The position numbers and the translations under genes are program-made. From an uncultured Rhodospirillaceae bacterium (GTDB lineage Bacteria; Pseudomonadota; Alphaproteobacteria; Rhodospirillales; Casp-alpha2): a stretch of 12,454 nt of DNA. Position 1 is the first letter of the stretch. Each line of letters opens with the position of its first letter. The notes under the pieces are model-generated. The model was not told the DNA's origin, did no database searches, and was given only the letters and a program-made list of their open reading frames with translations. The stretch is from the NCBI GenBank assembly GCA_913048145.1, contig CAJWVP010000046.1:1-12454 (forward strand), read 5' to 3'. Positions 1-6,481 of the stretch are shown here, piece after piece.

Positions 1-73
1 AGGGCCTAATTGTAGCGGTCGCGGGCGACATTCAACCGCCATGCCGTATCCGTACGACACCTTTACCACTAAT

Positions 74-95
74 CCATAACAATTTTCTGTTATGG
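74..95. repeat. Perfect inverted repeat, 8-bp arms
   Basis: The arms CCATAACA (74-81) and TGTTATGG (88-95) are exact reverse complements around the 6-nt spacer ATTTTC. The site lies in non-coding sequence at the window edge. There is no T-run on either strand, so it does not look like an intrinsic terminator. A dimeric-regulator operator is possible but unproven. Confidence 0.6.
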
Positions 96-138
96 CGCAG
101 TACCAGTCGCTCACACGGCCGCCACCAATACGTTCTCC

Positions 139-164
139 CCATTCTAAAAAAGTGGTTAGAATGG
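139..164. repeat. Perfect inverted repeat, 9-bp arms
   Basis: The arms CCATTCTAA (139-147) and TTAGAATGG (156-164) are exact reverse complements separated by AAAAGTGG. The site begins 7 nt beyond the stop codon of the possible reverse-strand ORF at 172-384, so it could be the 3' hairpin of that transcript. It has no following T-tract on that strand. Like the repeat at 74-95 it begins CCAT and ends ATGG, but the inner arm sequences differ. Confidence 0.6.
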
Positions 165-171
165 AAACCAA

Positions 172-384
172 TTAGACAACTTCTGGTCGAGAGTCGCCCT
201 GCGGCGGTTCGCCATCTTCCTTAAGAATACGCCATACTTCGACATGGTCCACATGGCAGAGCGCCGCAAATACCGCCGCCTCTTCCGGGCTATATTCGGC
301 GATGGCATGAACTCTGCCGAAGCTAGAACCATACGCGATACACATAGCGCATAGGGCGCGCCGCCTGATGGTGCATACCCCCAT
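172..384 (-). CDS. Possible small hypothetical protein (70 aa)
   Basis: I do not recognise this 70-residue frame. It is divergent from the CDGSH gene and has ATG at 384, with no clear Shine-Dalgarno sequence upstream. Internal ATG codons at 345 and elsewhere could be the real start. The C-terminal two thirds look more protein-like than the Arg/Cys-rich N-terminus: a helix-like segment with acidic and alanine residues (around EYSPEEAAVFAALCHVDHVE) followed by a charged, proline-containing tail. There is no signal peptide or membrane segment. The start would lie close to the promoter-like sequence I assign to the neighbouring gene. It could be a chance frame; conservation in related genomes would decide. 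Confidence 0.33.
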   Translation of the reverse strand: MGVCTIRRRALCAMCIAYGSSFGRVHAIAEYSPEEAAVFAALCHVDHVEVWRILKEDGEPPQGDSRPEVV

Positions 385-396
385 GTTTGTTGCTTA

Positions 397-426
397 CTGA
401 CACCCGACGCAAATGTCGCCTATGAT
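397..426 (+). promoter_or_regulatory. Candidate sigma70 promoter for the CDGSH gene
   Basis: CTGACA at 397-402 (five of six matches to TTGACA) and TATGAT at 421-426 (five of six to TATAAT) are separated by 18 bp. Transcription would start near 433, about 40 nt before the ATG at 473. This is a consensus match only. Confidence 0.35.
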
Positions 427-472
427 TTTCCAATCGGTCTGAGACCGCATCGACCCACTGTGAGGATTCCCA

Positions 473-730
473 ATGTCCGACGATCTTAATCACTCTGAAC
501 CGCACATGGCCCAAAAAGGACCCTATGAATTGGAGGTCCAGGAGGGCCGCCCATATCTCTGGTGCGCCTGCGGGCACGCCGAAACTCAGCCTTTCTGCAA
601 TGGCACCCACCGCGCGACGTCGTTCCTGCCGCTAGTCCACCATGCGGAGAAGACAGAGACCGTCTACTTCTGCGGCTGCAAACGGACCAAGACCCCGCCG
701 TTCTGCGACGGCACCCACAACAGCCTCTGA
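473..730 (+). CDS. Double CDGSH-type [2Fe-2S] protein
   Basis: This is a small soluble iron-sulfur protein of 85 residues carrying two CDGSH (mitoNEET-type) cluster sites. Site one has ligands Cys31, Cys33, Cys42 and His46, ending in CNGTH. Site two has Cys67, Cys69, Cys78 and His82, ending in CDGTH. Both fit the family spacing of CxC, eight residues, C, three residues, H. The first site has Asn where Asp is usual. Family members bind redox-active [2Fe-2S] clusters through three Cys and one His and are linked to electron or cluster transfer; the partner here is unknown. There is no signal peptide or membrane anchor, so it is probably cytoplasmic. The ATG at 473 is supported by GAGGA at 462-466, 6 nt upstream. 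It appears to be monocistronic. Confidence 0.95.
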   Translation: MSDDLNHSEPHMAQKGPYELEVQEGRPYLWCACGHAETQPFCNGTHRATSFLPLVHHAEKTETVYFCGCKRTKTPPFCDGTHNSL

Positions 731-1012
731 CGCGCCGCCTATAGCAGTTAACGATTTCGCGGATCGCACCATCGCCCGGTCCCGGTGCACGCAGATGGTT
801 CTCTGGCCAAATTCCTGACGGTACGTTTGATCGCCGGCTTGAGGATCGTGCAGGCTCGAGGGCAACTGAACGGGAAGAATCTTACATAAACGCCAGCGTC
901 CACGACACGATTGTCAAACTTGTCCTGACTTCATTTCTGATCAGCCTCTTGATTTCCTTTTTCGACATCAACCTAAAGGAGCTATCAGCAAGACACATGG
1001 AAAACCAAGCCA
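731..1012. other. Intergenic interval with a start-less open frame
   Basis: No confident gene or terminator is visible between the CDGSH gene and the reverse-strand hypothetical gene. A forward frame is open from 745 to the TGA at 1078-1080 but contains no ATG until 997. It includes a hydrophobic run encoded around 910-955 (roughly TIVKLVLTSFLISLLISFF). From the ATG at 997 only 27 residues follow, and most of them overlap the 3' end of the opposite-strand gene. It may be a gene remnant or chance. Confidence 0.3.
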
Positions 1013-1468
1013 CTAGAGTTCAGATTGGCGTTGCCGAAGATTCTGATCCACTTCGGCAGAAATTTGCCGGATATCGTTGAATGCCTGGCGCAATTGCGCC
1101 GCGATATCGGGGTCCAACCCCGCCGTGCCCGCCAGGCTTTGGCCATTTTCGGAAAACCGCGGTTGCAACTCCGTCACCAGATTGAGCACGCCACCGAACA
1201 AGGTCGTGATGCGTTTAATGTCTTCTTGCGCCCGCTCCAGGGCCGCATTAAAGGCCTCACGGTCGGCGCCGGCATCCGGCAATTGAGCCGCCAGTTCCGC
1301 GCCACGGGTCAGATTGATGATCTTCTGACCGTCTTCGCTGATCTCCACCGTGTCCCGGACCGTCCGGTCTCCGTCGGCCTCATCGGAACGAGCATTACCC
1401 CCATCCGGTTTTCCGTGCTGGGTGGTGTAATAGGAGGCCGGCAGGCCGTATGTGATCGTATTGACCAT
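1013..1468 (-). CDS. Hypothetical protein, helical, 151 aa
   Basis: I do not recognise this family. The N-terminal ~35 residues are polar and probably disordered. The rest is acidic and looks helical, with a segment around residues 60-110 (many Ala, Leu, Glu, Gln) and a C-terminal helix rich in Gln, Asp and Arg. There is no signal peptide, transmembrane segment or Cys motif. A forward frame opposite (1025-1543) is longer, but its Arg/Gln-rich composition looks like a shadow. The ATG at 1468 lacks a well-spaced Shine-Dalgarno sequence (AAGGG lies too close). A TATATAAA-like element just upstream (1474-1481) would give almost no leader. The gene sits 34 bp downstream of the small ORF that ends the CoA-transferase operon, so it may be co-transcribed. 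Confidence 0.68.
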   Translation of the reverse strand: MVNTITYGLPASYYTTQHGKPDGGNARSDEADGDRTVRDTVEISEDGQKIINLTRGAELAAQLPDAGADREAFNAALERAQEDIKRITTLFGGVLNLVTELQPRFSENGQSLAGTAGLDPDIAAQLRQAFNDIRQISAEVDQNLRQRQSEL

Positions 1469-1502
1469 GGCCCTTTATATAGCAGACCCCATGATGAATT
1501 GG

Positions 1503-1589
1503 CTAATTTTCCGAATTTCTGCATATTAACGGCAACACAATGACGAAAACCCCAAGGATCGCGAACATTCGAACAGCCATCAGCTTCAT
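1503..1589 (-). CDS. Candidate 28-aa single-pass membrane peptide
   Basis: This short ORF has three independent supports. Its ATG (1589-1587) overlaps the TGA stop of the CoA-transferase B gene in an ATGA arrangement. The sequence AAAGGAGG lies 7 nt upstream (1604-1597). The peptide is hydrophobic: a short basic N-terminus beginning MKLMAVRM, a run of about 16 aliphatic and aromatic residues, then a short polar tail ending in Asn and a TAG at 1505-1503. That is the look of a small inner-membrane protein made by translational coupling. I cannot name a family. The GGAGG also encodes Lys-Glu of the B subunit, so chance is possible. Confidence 0.45.
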   Translation of the reverse strand: MKLMAVRMFAILGVFVIVLPLICRNSEN

Positions 1590-2353
1590 GCGACCGCCTC
1601 CTTTGCGGGCTCGATCCCGAACACTCGGGATGCAAAACCAGGATAGGTGTTGCCAATCTCCACGCCGACCCGGCTCCGCAGCACGTTCAGGCGGTCAGCC
1701 TCGGGCTCCGGCGTCATCAGAACAGTATCCGCGACATCGAAATCGAAACCGGTATTATCGCGCACTTCCTCCACCGTATGTGGGGGGTGCACTGATTCCA
1801 GACGGAACCGCGCACGCTCGGCGTTAAAGGACATGAGGCAAAGTTCCGTAACCAGAAATTTTGGCCCACCCGGACGGTGCACGTCGCGCGCGCTGACACC
1901 CGGGGCACTGATAAAGTCGACCTCATCGACGAAGACCCGCCGGCTGTGCTCCGGACGGAACAGGATCACCTTGGGGACGACGAAATACATGTAGGCCGAG
2001 CCGAAGGAGCCGGGAAACCGCCGGTCAATGGCCGGATAACCGCCCTCGCCCATCGTGCCCAGCAGATTGATGTTGGCCTGGCCATCGATCTGCACGCCGC
2101 CCAGAAAAAACACATCGATTCGCCCTTGGCCAGCGCAGTCGAAGATCTCCCGCGCGCCGTCGGTGAAGGGATTGTTGGTTTCGCCATGGATGATCGAGGC
2201 TCGCGGCCGATCACCGGTCTCCTCGCGGCACAAGAGCACCGCCGATCCAGGAATAGGTGAGGCCGCGCCAACGGCGACATGGCGAACCGTTGGGTCCGAT
2301 TCCAATAGGTTCGCGATGACGCAGATGAGAAGTTCTTCAGGCTGGTAACTCAT
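1586..2353 (-). CDS. CoA-transferase family I-like protein, subunit B
   Basis: This is the 255-residue B subunit of a class I CoA-transferase-like enzyme (glutaconate CoA-transferase B / IpdB-like fold). Family marks include the GGVQIDGQANIN stretch near residues 85-96, a glycine-rich PGSFGSA near 114-120, the FVDEVDFISAPG stretch in the middle, and the SVHPPHTVEEV...NTGFDFDV region near the C-terminus. Classical members carry a catalytic Glu near residue 55 in an E-(S/N)-G context. Here the corresponding segment reads IIHGETNN (Glu58), which resembles IpdB more than GctB, so transferase chemistry should not be assumed. IpdAB is a hydrolase of the same fold that opens a steroid ring. The start at 2353 overlaps the A-subunit stop by 4 bp (ATGA), so the two are coupled. 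The substrate is unknown. Confidence 0.9.
   Translation of the reverse strand: MSYQPEELLICVIANLLESDPTVRHVAVGAASPIPGSAVLLCREETGDRPRASIIHGETNNPFTDGAREIFDCAGQGRIDVFFLGGVQIDGQANINLLGTMGEGGYPAIDRRFPGSFGSAYMYFVVPKVILFRPEHSRRVFVDEVDFISAPGVSARDVHRPGGPKFLVTELCLMSFNAERARFRLESVHPPHTVEEVRDNTGFDFDVADTVLMTPEPEADRLNVLRSRVGVEIGNTYPGFASRVFGIEPAKEAVA
1597..1604 (-). promoter_or_regulatory. Ribosome-binding site for the 28-aa ORF
   Basis: The sequence AAAGGAGG (reverse strand) ends 7 nt before the ATG at 1589. It lies within the last codons of the B-subunit gene. It is one of the strongest Shine-Dalgarno matches in the window and is otherwise unexplained, since no annotated gene starts there. Confidence 0.45.
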
Positions 2354-3177
2354 TCCGCCGCCGCGAGGCGTGTTTGTGCCAGGGTTCTCTCCATAAACGC
2401 TTGGAATCCCTCAACGGTTTTCGCCTCGTAGGCATAAGTGGCGATTTCTTCGCAATCGGCCTCGTAAACCCCATGGAGAACGGACGGCCATGCGCCATTC
2501 TTAGCCTCGGCAATGCCGGAGACATAGAGGTTACCCAGGGTCCCGGCAGCCGTCGCCTCGTCGGCCAGAAAATCCTCGTCGACGATCTTTTCAACCGTCA
2601 CCAAAGTTTCCTTCGCGGCGTGAGCCATCACCATCAGTTCACGACGCTTACCTATCCAGACATTGCCGTGTCGGTCCGCCTTCGGGCTGTGGAAGATGGC
2701 GAAGTCCGGTTTCAGGGCTGACACCAGGGCAATGGGGCCATTCCCCGAATCCATGGGATCGGGCACCACCCTCCAATCGTCACGATTGGCTTCGATGTCG
2801 GATCCGATAAGCCCGCCCAACGGCATGAACGGCACACCCTTCTCCGCCGCCTGCAAGCCGGCGTGAATGGCTGGACAGGTTGAATCCTTCATGCGAATCG
2901 AGCCCGATTGCACGGCTTCGGTGAACCTCGGTGCCAATCCTGCTTCGCCAAGGCTGACTGCAGCGGCTTCAAGGGTGCCAATACACCCGGCCCCAATTAG
3001 CATATCAACAGTAATGCCCCCGATGGGTACACAGAGGACATGGAGGTCTCGGGTCCCCTGGACAATCAAGGCCCGTGCGAGGGATGCCGGGACCCAGCTG
3101 TACTCTGGCGGCAAGGCGACGAACGCACCATCCGGAACGCGCGCCGACAAAGCCTCGACGTTATCGAAGATGTTCAT
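2350..3177 (-). CDS. CoA-transferase family I-like protein, subunit A
   Basis: This is the 275-residue A subunit partner of the downstream B gene, resembling GctA/IpdA-type proteins that alphaproteobacterial genomes often label CoA transferase or CoA synthetase. Visible family features are the early glycine-rich region with IGAGCIGTLEAAA (about 61-73), GLQAAEKGVPFMPLGGLIGSD (107-127) and ADRHGNVWIGKRRE (167-180), a stretch typical of the A chain. IpdA uses a Glu shortly before the GLQAA-like motif; here that stretch reads STCPAIHAGL, with Cys101 and His105 and no acid. Together with the altered B-subunit motif this hints at a different chemistry. The ATG at 3177 fits the family N-terminus. 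It has no Shine-Dalgarno sequence but sits exactly where a TATAAT-driven transcript would begin. It probably acts on acyl-CoA in the cytoplasm; the substrate is unknown. Confidence 0.9.
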   Translation of the reverse strand: MNIFDNVEALSARVPDGAFVALPPEYSWVPASLARALIVQGTRDLHVLCVPIGGITVDMLIGAGCIGTLEAAAVSLGEAGLAPRFTEAVQSGSIRMKDSTCPAIHAGLQAAEKGVPFMPLGGLIGSDIEANRDDWRVVPDPMDSGNGPIALVSALKPDFAIFHSPKADRHGNVWIGKRRELMVMAHAAKETLVTVEKIVDEDFLADEATAAGTLGNLYVSGIAEAKNGAWPSVLHGVYEADCEEIATYAYEAKTVEGFQAFMERTLAQTRLAAAE

Positions 3178-3183
3178 GACGTC

Positions 3184-3211
3184 ATTATAAGCGTCAGGAA
3201 GTCGGATGCAA
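3184..3211 (-). promoter_or_regulatory. Candidate promoter giving a leaderless CoA-transferase mRNA
   Basis: On the reverse strand TTGCAT (3211-3206), a 16-bp spacer and a perfect TATAAT (3189-3184) are followed by GACGTC and then the ATG at 3177. With standard -10 geometry, +1 falls on the A of that ATG. The absence of a Shine-Dalgarno sequence agrees with leaderless translation. Confidence 0.5.
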
Positions 3212-3422
3212 AATCTGCTGTTTCAGATCATGGCGCTGACCGCGATCACATGGCAACCCGTGGTCCTGGTTTGGTCGCTTAAGTACGACCTAACTGCCGA
3301 GAGCGGGGCTTAGCTGCGGAACATCACGGCTTTGGTCGTCTCCTCCTGGTCGATGGGCGTTGCTTGCTTTGCTTTCCGTCACTATGTTTCCCGCACCTTC
3401 ACGACGTACACGTATAATCGCC

Positions 3423-4793
3423 ATGGCTCAAAATACCGATTCACCCATCCACATCGTCGGCGGCGGCCTCGCAGGAAGCGAAGCCGCATGGCAAGCCACA
3501 CGCGCGGGCATCCCCGTTGTCCTGCATGAGATGCGCCCGGTACGCGAAACAGACGCACACCATACGGATGGTTTGGCGGAATTGGTTTGTTCTAACTCCT
3601 TCCGTTCCGACGACGCGGAAGCCAACGCCGTCGGTCTATTGCATGCGGAGATGCGCCAGTGCGGATCCCTAATCATGGCCGCCGCGGACACCCATCGCGT
3701 GCCCGCGGGTTCCGCCCTGGCCGTGGACCGGGACGGTTTCAGCCAGGCAGTGACCTCGACCTTGGAGAACGAGCCGTTGGTGGAAATTCGACGTGAGGAA
3801 GTCGCCGATTTGCCGCCAAAGGAGTGGGGATCGGTGATCGTCGCAACCGGGCCGCTCACATCGCCGGCCCTGGCGGCCGCCATCCGGGAGACCACAGACG
3901 AACAGTCGCTAGCGTTCTTCGACGCCATCGCACCTATCGTCCATAAAGATTCAATCAACTTCGACGTAGCCTGGTTCCAATCGCGTTACGACAAGGGCGA
4001 CGGAGCCGACTACATCAACTGCCCCATGGATGCCGATCAATACGACGCGTTCATCGACTTGCTTCTGGCCGGAGACAAAACGGAATTCAAGGATTGGGAG
4101 CTCGATACTCCGTATTTTGAGGGCTGCCTGCCCATTGAGGTGATGGCGGAACGCGGGCGCGAGACCTTGGCGCACGGTCCCATGAAGCCCGTCGGCCTGA
4201 CCAATCCCAAAACGCCGGACCGGCGTTGCCACGCGATCGTCCAGCTTCGCCAAGACAATGCGTTGGGCACGCTTTACAACATGGTTGGATTTCAGACCAA
4301 GCTTACCTACGGCGAACAGAAGCGGATCTTTCGAATGATTCCGGGTCTGGAAAACGCGGAATTCGCTCGCCTGGGCGGCATCCACCGCAACACCTTTATC
4401 AACAGCCCGATCCTCTTGGACAAAACCTTGCGCATGAAGACGGCGCCTTGGCTCCGGTTTGCCGGTCAGATCACCGGCTGTGAAGGCTATGTGGAAAGTG
4501 CGGCGCTCGGCCTTCTAGCCGGTCGGTTCGCGGCAGCGGAACGGCTCGACCTTTCGCTCTCGTTGCCACCGGAGACCACGGCCTTGGGTGCCATTCTAGG
4601 TCATGTGGCCGGCGGCGCACGACCAGAGACCTTTCAGCCCATGAACGTCAACTTCGGACTGTTCCCTCCCATCGACATGCGCAATGAAAAAGGCCGACGC
4701 GTGAAAGGCCGGGCGCGGAAGCAGGCCCAATCACAACGCGCCCTGGCATCCCTGGAAGAATGGCTGGGCGGGCAACAAAACGCCGCCGAATAG
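3423..4793 (+). CDS. trmFO: TrmFO, folate-dependent tRNA m5U54 methyltransferase
   Basis: The enzyme methylates U54 of tRNA (T-loop) using methylenetetrahydrofolate as carbon donor and reduced FAD; it acts in the cytoplasm. The 456-residue length is normal. The N-terminus holds the FAD-binding GGGLAGSEAAW (about 13-23), followed by LHEMRP, the ELVCSNSFRSD segment with Cys56, HAEMR, and PAGSALAVDRDGF. Cys235, in YFEGCLPIEVMAERG, is the second conserved Cys; both match the catalytic Cys pair described for bacterial TrmFO. The C-terminal IHRNTFINSP and GQITGCEGYVESAA blocks are also typical. I chose the ATG at 3423 because it precedes the Rossmann motif at the usual distance; the frame stays open upstream to a TTG at 3360. 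There is no Shine-Dalgarno sequence. A TATAAT lies only 4 nt before the ATG. Confidence 0.97.
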   Translation: MAQNTDSPIHIVGGGLAGSEAAWQATRAGIPVVLHEMRPVRETDAHHTDGLAELVCSNSFRSDDAEANAVGLLHAEMRQCGSLIMAAADTHRVPAGSALAVDRDGFSQAVTSTLENEPLVEIRREEVADLPPKEWGSVIVATGPLTSPALAAAIRETTDEQSLAFFDAIAPIVHKDSINFDVAWFQSRYDKGDGADYINCPMDADQYDAFIDLLLAGDKTEFKDWELDTPYFEGCLPIEVMAERGRETLAHGPMKPVGLTNPKTPDRRCHAIVQLRQDNALGTLYNMVGFQTKLTYGEQKRIFRMIPGLENAEFARLGGIHRNTFINSPILLDKTLRMKTAPWLRFAGQITGCEGYVESAALGLLAGRFAAAERLDLSLSLPPETTALGAILGHVAGGARPETFQPMNVNFGLFPPIDMRNEKGRRVKGRARKQAQSQRALASLEEWLGGQQNAAE

Positions 4794-4796
4794 ACC

Positions 4797-5366
4797 TCAG
4801 AACGGCAACCAACCTTTATCTCGGCGATAGTGCAGATAGCCCAAGTTGGCGCCCGCACGTAGCCCGACCCCAGTGCGGATCGGCGCCAAAACAATCTGGT
4901 CGCGCTGCTGATAATTCATGCCGAAACCCGCGATGAAATATAAACTGCCGTCCACGCCAGGGAACCGCTGGAAGATGTCATCTTCGGATTTGATGTTATA
5001 GACCAACGTAAAGACCTTCGAAGCATTACCGCCAAAATCCCAACCCACCGACGGCCCCCGCCAATAGATCTTCCGGGCATCCGTATTCTTGCGGTTGAGC
5101 GTGCCCTGGCCATATCGTAGGCCAACGATGAAGGCGCCGCTGAATTCCTCGCCGGCGACAAAACCGTTTGGCCGCCCCTTTTCGGCGAAGGTCTTCTCAA
5201 CAATGGACGCCAGCCCTTCGGTGGCCCCATCGAAGAAATCCGCAGCCACACGAAGGATTTCGTCGGAAGAATACGTGTCGTCAGCGAGCGCCGGCGGACT
5301 AGCAAGAATCGGGCCGACGGCGATCATGGCCACAGCGCAAACACGACGGAACATGTTGATAATCAT
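4797..5366 (-). CDS. eipA: EipA-like DUF1134 envelope protein
   Basis: This is a secreted 189-residue DUF1134 protein. In Brucella the family member EipA is periplasmic and needed for cell-envelope integrity. The N-terminus has Arg-Arg, a hydrophobic core and an ALA-DD cleavage site after residue 28. The mature part shows the family pattern: FFDGATEGLASIVEK, GRPNGFVAGEEFSGAFIVGLRYG, YWRGPSVGWDFGGN, then PIRTGVGLRAGANLGYL near the C-terminus. I chose the ATG at 5366 because it overlaps the upstream aldo/keto reductase stop as ATGA and has AGGG 8 nt upstream. Earlier TTG (5384) and later ATG (5354) starts are possible. It is probably co-transcribed with the reductase. Its 3' end faces trmFO with only 3 bp between, so no terminator fits there. 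Confidence 0.93.
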   Translation of the reverse strand: MIINMFRRVCAVAMIAVGPILASPPALADDTYSSDEILRVAADFFDGATEGLASIVEKTFAEKGRPNGFVAGEEFSGAFIVGLRYGQGTLNRKNTDARKIYWRGPSVGWDFGGNASKVFTLVYNIKSEDDIFQRFPGVDGSLYFIAGFGMNYQQRDQIVLAPIRTGVGLRAGANLGYLHYRRDKGWLPF

Positions 5367-6385
5367 TGGCGTGACCCTGTCCAAGGCTGGCGACCCGTGT
5401 AGGGATACTGCGGGTCAATGTATCCCGGCGTTGACGGGTGTCCGCCGGGCACGAAGTTGTTGAGGAATTGCTCATCCTCATCAGTGAACTCGTAGTGGAG
5501 CCCCCCCAGATACTCTTTCCACTGCCCCATGGTCCGCGGCCCCGCCAGTACCGAAGTGACCAGCGAATTGTTAAGGACCCAGTTCAAGGCAAACTGACCG
5601 GCGGTAATCCCCGCCATCTCGGCGCGCGATTTGATTTCTTGGGCGATCTGCAAATTTTCGGTCCGCCATTCGGTTTGCATCAGGCGCAGGTCGTTGGTGC
5701 TGGCCCGCGTCCCCTTCCCTTTGTCGTCGGTGGAGACGCCGTATTTCCCAGTAAGGACCCCGCGCGCCAAGGGGCTATAGGGCACAATGCCAAGACCATA
5801 GTAATCGCATGCCGGCAACACTTCCACCTCCGGCGTGCGATCCATGGCATTGTAATAGGGCTGGCAGGCGACGGGGGCCGGCACGCCCATGCGCTCAGCA
5901 ATGGCACAGGCAAGCGCGATGCGCCACCCCCGATAGTTACTGAGCCCCCAATAACGGAGCTTGCCTGCGGCGATTAGATCGGCCACCGCCTCGATGCTCT
6001 CCTCGAGCGGCACGCCCTCGTCATCCTTGTGGAAGTAGTAGACGTCAATGTAATCCGTGTTCATGCGCTTCAGGCTGGCGTCACAGCCTTGCATGATGTG
6101 TTTGCGGCTCAAACCCCGGTCGTTGGGGCCGTCGCCCATGGGATTGTAGACCTTAGTCGCCAGAACCCAGTCGTCGCGATGGCGGCGAATGAACTTGCCG
6201 ACGATCCGCTCCGATTCGCCGTTGCCGTAACCGTCAGCCGTATCGATAAAGTTCACGCCGGCGTCCCGGGCATTGGAAATGATCCGTCCCGATAAGGCTT
6301 CGGATGTTCGCCCACCGAACATCATTGCGCCCAAACAGATCGGCGAAACCTTCAAGCCGCTGATCCCTAAGTAGTTGTATTCCAT
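5363..6385 (-). CDS. Aldo/keto reductase
   Basis: This is a 340-residue NAD(P)H-dependent oxidoreductase with the (beta/alpha)8 AKR fold, expected to reduce an aldehyde or ketone in the cytoplasm. The full catalytic tetrad is visible: Asp48 and Tyr53 (FIDTADGYGNGESE), Lys78 (LATKVYNP) and His119 (YYFHKDDEG). Cofactor-region features follow, including YWGLSNYRGW, YSPLARGVLTGKYG and, late, SVLAGPRTMGQ. The sequence resembles YajO/Gpr-like bacterial AKRs; the natural substrate cannot be read from sequence. I chose the ATG at 6385 because it begins the conserved MEYNYLG start and has GGAGAGGGG 5 nt upstream. The frame is open further upstream to 6481 but that part is not family-like. It overlaps eipA by 4 bp. 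Confidence 0.95.
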   Translation of the reverse strand: MEYNYLGISGLKVSPICLGAMMFGGRTSEALSGRIISNARDAGVNFIDTADGYGNGESERIVGKFIRRHRDDWVLATKVYNPMGDGPNDRGLSRKHIMQGCDASLKRMNTDYIDVYYFHKDDEGVPLEESIEAVADLIAAGKLRYWGLSNYRGWRIALACAIAERMGVPAPVACQPYYNAMDRTPEVEVLPACDYYGLGIVPYSPLARGVLTGKYGVSTDDKGKGTRASTNDLRLMQTEWRTENLQIAQEIKSRAEMAGITAGQFALNWVLNNSLVTSVLAGPRTMGQWKEYLGGLHYEFTDEDEQFLNNFVPGGHPSTPGYIDPQYPYTGRQPWTGSRQ

Positions 6386-6481
6386 GAAAACCCCTCTCCA
6401 CAGTCCGGCCACCAGGCGGGGCCGAATGTTTTCGTCCTCCTTTCCTGCCGCCCTATTCTCATCATAAATACCAGATATCAA

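Noticed and set aside
1..79. Forward open frame from the window edge to the TAA at 77-79, as the end of an upstream gene
   Set aside because: Only about 25 residues are visible with no recognisable motif, so it cannot be distinguished from chance.
632..865. Reverse 77-residue frame over the CDGSH gene's 3' end
   Set aside because: It overlaps the second cluster motif of a clearly real gene and has no recognisable features.
1025..1543. Forward 172-residue frame opposite the 151-residue hypothetical gene
   Set aside because: It is longer, but its Arg/Gln-rich composition and overlap with both the small coupled ORF and the hypothetical gene's start look like an antisense shadow.
3360..3422. 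Extended TrmFO N-terminus from the TTG at 3360
   Set aside because: The extra 21 residues precede the normal start of the FAD-binding domain and have no ribosome-binding site.
6425..6441. AGGAGG (6441-6436, reverse) followed 8 nt later by an ATT in frame with the aldo/keto reductase, suggesting a second ATT start
   Set aside because: The ATG at 6385 has its own good ribosome-binding site and begins the conserved AKR N-terminus; the extra 14 residues are not family-like.
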